DNA of 64,000 nucleotides from Earliella scabrosa (Eukaryota > Basidiomycota > Agaricomycetes > Polyporales > Polyporaceae): NCBI GenBank assembly GCA_022605405.1, contig JABYQQ010000005.1:1674001-1738000 (forward strand). Direction: 5' to 3'. Position numbers and translations under genes: made by a program. The first letter of the stretch is position 1, and each line of letters starts with the position of its first letter. The notes under the pieces were generated by a model, which saw nothing but the letters and a program-made list of their open reading frames with translations, searched no databases and was not told the DNA's origin. This document shows, piece by piece, positions 60,496 to 64,000 of the stretch.

Positions 60496-63127
60496 ATGGC
60501 CGATGCAGATAACGCGAACGCCATGGGTGTAGTACGTCGTATTATTTCCAGTCGGTATATCATTCCACAAACTGAACTTTTGTATCCGTCCAGGACCGCC
60601 CCGAAGAGGTCTGGTACGCGATTATAGTATTGTTGGGCATAGGAGCAATTGTCAACGCGCTTTATATGGTGTGGGCTACCTATCGCCGGCACCGCGCGGT
60701 ACAAGGACGGTATCAGGACCGCACGACGGGCAGATCCGGCGCATCTGGACGACTGTCCCTGCGCCGCCTTCCGCAAGCGGGCCTCACCATTTGTCGTATT
60801 ATTGCATTTCGTCTGCGAGCGCCATTCATGTACTGGTCAATGGCCGAACTGGCATTCACTGTACTTTACTTGATGGCCTGTCTGGTGTGGTGTTTCGCCC
60901 CTGGTAGTTCTTGTCTCATCATTCAGTTTCCCATCTCGACTCACACAATGTCAATGACAGTTGACGGATGGGAGTTTCCCAACAACCTCACGGCGAGAAC
61001 CTGGGCGAACAGGACTGGAAAGCTGGCCACGATCCAGCTTCCATTCATCGTCCTCTTGGTCACGAAGAATAGCTTCATAACTTGTAAGTTGTCGATGCCC
61101 AGAGTGCCCACGCTTTCTTCGCTGATTGTCGTGCAGGGTTGACTGGAATCGGTCACGAGAAGGCCAGTCTGATCTTTGCGTCCATAGCGTGCAGTAGCTA
61201 AACCCCGCTTCAGCTCAACGTGGTGCATCGTGCTGTAGCCCGCTGCATCTTGTTGCTGACTTGGCTGCATGTCGTTGGAATGTAAGCATTAAATACCAGA
61301 CGTGCACAACGTCCACTCATCTCCGCGTCTACGCAGGTATTTCCGACCGTAAGTCCTGGCATCAGTACAGGGTCGGAGACATTGGAGCTGACAATGAGAG
61401 CAGACGCGGTGCAATTCTCCTCCTCAGCTTCGGCTGGAAATGGGCCGGTCTCGTCGGCGCGGTCTGCCAGACCATCACCACGCTCGTCTCCAACCGATGG
61501 ATCAGGCGCCGGTTCTACGAGGCATTTTACGCCAGCCACGTCCTATTCATCATGTAGGTCAAACTTGCGTGCCCACACACTCCCTATTTATCTTTCCCTG
61601 ATCCTCCTACCTATACAGAACATTCCTGGTCACAACCCACATCCACGTTCAGCCCAGAGACTCAGACGTCTATATCTGGGGCGTCTGGGGAATCTGGGGC
61701 TTCGACCGGCTCTGTCGCTTCGGGAAGTACATCCTCCTCAACTACATCCTCCGACCTCGTACGTCGATTGCACAGGAGAGCCCCCTGAACGCTCTCGTTG
61801 AGCATATCGGTGGTGCTGGCATTCGTATCACCGTCAGACGCCGACTTCCATGGGGCTGGCGCGCGGGTCAACACGCGTTGGTAGCCTTCCCTTCCGTCGG
61901 GCTCCAGTCCCACCCGATCACCATCGCCAACATCTACGAACCCCGGGAGAACAACGAAGCAGACATGGTCTTCATCGTCCGTGCGGAGAACGGCATCTCG
62001 GGAACGCTGTTGGACCGCGTCCTCTCGACTGCGACGGGCAAGTGTGAGGTTCCGGCGATGATCGACGGGCCGTACGGGGTTCCGCCGGACATTCGTCCAT
62101 ACTCGACTTGCGTGTTCATCGCCGGTGAGAAATTCTTTGTCATTGCCATGCCTCCTACCACTTGACTGACGGCAACCTCGTCGCCAGGTGGCACTGGAGT
62201 CGCGTACACCCTCCCTCGGCTGCATCAGCTCCTCAGGTGAGTACATCCGACGCCCATTCTGATGTCATGGTACTAACGTCTAGCTAACACTTCAGGGACC
62301 TCTCTGCCGCCAACGCATGCACCCAGCGCGTCGTCTTTGTCTGGGCGGTCCGTACGGAAGGTCAATGCCAGCCACCCTCTCTCTCCGTCGCTCCCCAAGC
62401 TAACCGTCTGGCGTTCACCAGTCGAGTACGGCTGGGTCGCAGCCGAACTACAGAGAGCCCTGTCCGAGGCGCCATCCTCCCTGTCCCTCGTCCTCGATCT
62501 CTACCTCACCAACGCCGGCGCCAAGGGCGAGCTCGGGAGCGTCCCGTCGCTCGGCAAGAACGAAGAAGGCGAGGCGGAGTACGACCTCGAGAAGGGCGCT
62601 GCCCCCGGAAAAGACGCCCCTGGGCCCTCGCACGCCCACTCGCGCAGCGACAGCTCGGAGGAGATGAAGGAGAAGAGCCCCGCGGTGGGTGAGGGCGCGT
62701 CGAAGGAGCTGCCCCGCGCAGGCGTCCGGCGCAAGTATGGCCGGCCGAACGTGTACAACATCCTTGAAGAGGAGGTCGCCGCGTCGTGTGGCCCCGTGTC
62801 GGTCGATGGTGAGTTGTTGAGACTCATTTGTTTTTGCCGCATCGCGACCCGAGTCGAGTGCTCGTTCACGTTGGCGAGTGTCCCCTGACGCATGCGGGCA
62901 TCACGAGATGCGGTATTGCGCCTAATGGTGACGCCGGCGCACCGAATCGATATCGTGCGTAGGGGAGCAAGTACTGATGTCTTCTTTGCTTTGTCTTTCC
63001 AGTCTCCGGACCGGATGGGCTCGTGTCGGCCGTGCGGAACGCACTGTGCGCGCCGTTTGCCGGCCCTGTGGCTAACTTGCGGGGCGCGCCGACCGTGCTG
63101 CTGAACGTGGAGCAGTTCAGGCTGTGA
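60496..63127 (+). CDS. FRE-type ferric reductase (flavocytochrome b family)
   Basis: About 700 residues in several exons, starting MADADNANAMG and spliced to DRPEEVWYAIIVLLG. It has several membrane segments. Heme ligands are expected in NVVHRAVARCILLLTWLH and in FYASHVLFI...TFLVTTHIH. The FAD-binding motif is HPITIANI (after WGWRAGQHALVAFP) and the NADPH motif is FIAGGTGVAYTLP, with the C-terminus GAPTVLLNVEQFRL. FRE proteins reduce external ferric or cupric ions at the plasma membrane before uptake. An acidic/Ser-rich insert (about 62520-62740) interrupts the NADPH half. An intron at about 62363-62421 joins VRTE to VEYGWVAAEL. The upstream ATCTGATAA pair suggests repression by iron through a GATA factor. 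Metal preference cannot be told from sequence. Confidence 0.92.
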
Positions 63128-64000
63128 TGATGACATCGCTGGAGTTTTAGGTTAGGTTAGGTGACATATGGCTGTCGTGAGCTTCTGATGTAGTAGGCGA
63201 TATCAATGTTGTACACGAGCGAAACGTTCTGAACATGTATGATGTGTCAGTGACAACTTGAAGGCTGAAGCCCTGAGCTGCCCTTCCTCCTCGTCACACT
63301 CCACATCGCCTCTGCATACACAGGATGCCTCCGAGAGGACTTGTGGTCTGCCTAAAGCTATCATGACGCTGCTTAAAAAGCGACATGAAAATGGCAAAAG
63401 CCAGTTGCGATCTCCCATGCGCCTTGTGCTCGGCAGGTCAACATGTTGCGGTCCTCACCCATCCCCCCGCCAACGCTCGCCGCTAACCACTGCGCCACCG
63501 GGCCTGCGATTACTGCGCATTCTGCTCCGGCTACGATGGCTTCTAAACCCACTTGTCATACAGCGTGACGTGAACGGCTGTTCTCCTACCGCCATCTTGT
63601 TTCCCCCCTCATCCGATACCCTCAGAGCCCTCTTCATTAGCAACGATAGACGCACCAAGGTCAGCCACCGTCGAAACGGGCCAAGCAAGTTGACTCTCGG
63701 GAACGCACGATTAAGGCAGAGCCTCTCGAAGAGGAATGCGCGCCTCTGGCCTCTGAGGGAGCAATAATGCTGGAAGAAGACGACTTGGAAAGCTCCGTGG
63801 TACTGCAACCTGCGGTCCCCGCTGACGTCACGGTCTCTATCAGCGCCATCCACATAGTGCACAACTGGAAGTGGATGGGCACAATGCTAGATGCGCGAAG
63901 CACACTCAGGCTTTCCGTCATACAGAGTGAGCAGAGGTCTGGGACAGTTCTCGTGTAGATGGCCACCTCAGCAACATCCTGGGAATTTTAGGGTGGGACT
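63128..64000. other. 3' flank of the ferric reductase gene
   Basis: About 870 bp with overlapping open frames on both strands (63258-63767 plus, 63455-63862 minus) but no motif. A tRNA-like A box lies on the minus strand at 63487-63497. A gene may begin beyond the window. Confidence 0.35.
63430..63510 (-). other. Possible tRNA-derived (SINE-like) fragment
   Basis: On the minus strand TGGCGCAGTGG (63487-63497), followed by TTAGCGGCG, is a good polymerase III A box of the tRNA D-arm type. No matching B box (GGTTCGANNCC) or complete cloverleaf was found downstream, so this is not a functional tRNA. It may be a decayed SINE or chance. Confidence 0.25.

Noticed and set aside
1..64000. CRISPR arrays, bacterial operons, Shine-Dalgarno sites or organellar genes
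   Set aside because: The spliced gene structure and gene set are nuclear fungal, and no spaced-repeat array other than the 44-bp minisatellite was found.

Overview
The window is fungal nuclear DNA, most likely from an agaricomycete basidiomycete (a mushroom or bracket fungus). The evidence is dense genes cut by many introns of about 50-60 nt with GT(A/G)..AG borders, GC-rich codon use, and genes typical of such genomes: an RBR ubiquitin ligase, FRE ferric reductase, Tpa1/Ofd1, Nop13, Rtp1, Rcf2 and an FG nucleoporin. Species was not determined. No bacterial, organellar or viral genes and no rRNA were seen.

Positions 1-29.5 kb are the accessory part. Two tandem, same-strand paralogues encode giant proteins of roughly 2,200 residues (498-9405 and 12972-29502). 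Each has a propeller-like half, a GBP/VLIG-like large GTPase domain with P-loop GEQSVGKS, a Cys/His-rich region and a C-terminal vWA domain with a MIDAS motif. Between them, on the minus strand and head-to-head with the second copy, is a RING-IBR-RING E3 ligase (9977-12192) whose N-terminus looks like a papain-fold cysteine peptidase with a C76-like Cys...Asp-Ser-His arrangement. The second giant gene is interrupted, exactly at a 3' splice junction, by a 7.4-kb DNA transposon with inverted repeats of about 527 bp (13962-21361). A 5'-truncated, frameshifted LINE with its own 10-bp target duplication is nested inside that transposon.

Positions 30-64 kb are the housekeeping part: a C2H2 factor (-), RTP1/TANGO6 (+), TRAPPC2L (-), cytochrome b5 (-), an FG nucleoporin with an N-terminal membrane segment (+), a coiled-coil tail-anchored protein (+), an epoxide-hydrolase-like enzyme (-), RCF2 (+), a four-TM protein with a His-rich tail (+), TPA1/OFD1 (+), NOP13 (-) and a ferric reductase (+). 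The reductase is preceded by two perfect ATCTGATAA iron-GATA sites in inverted orientation.

Exon joins were worked out by hand, from frame continuity, splice signals and comparison between the paralogues. They are best supported for the RBR gene (eight exons, 593 codons plus stop), the 5' ends of both giant genes, cytochrome b5 and TRAPPC2L. No similarity search was run, so family names rest on motifs recognised by eye.
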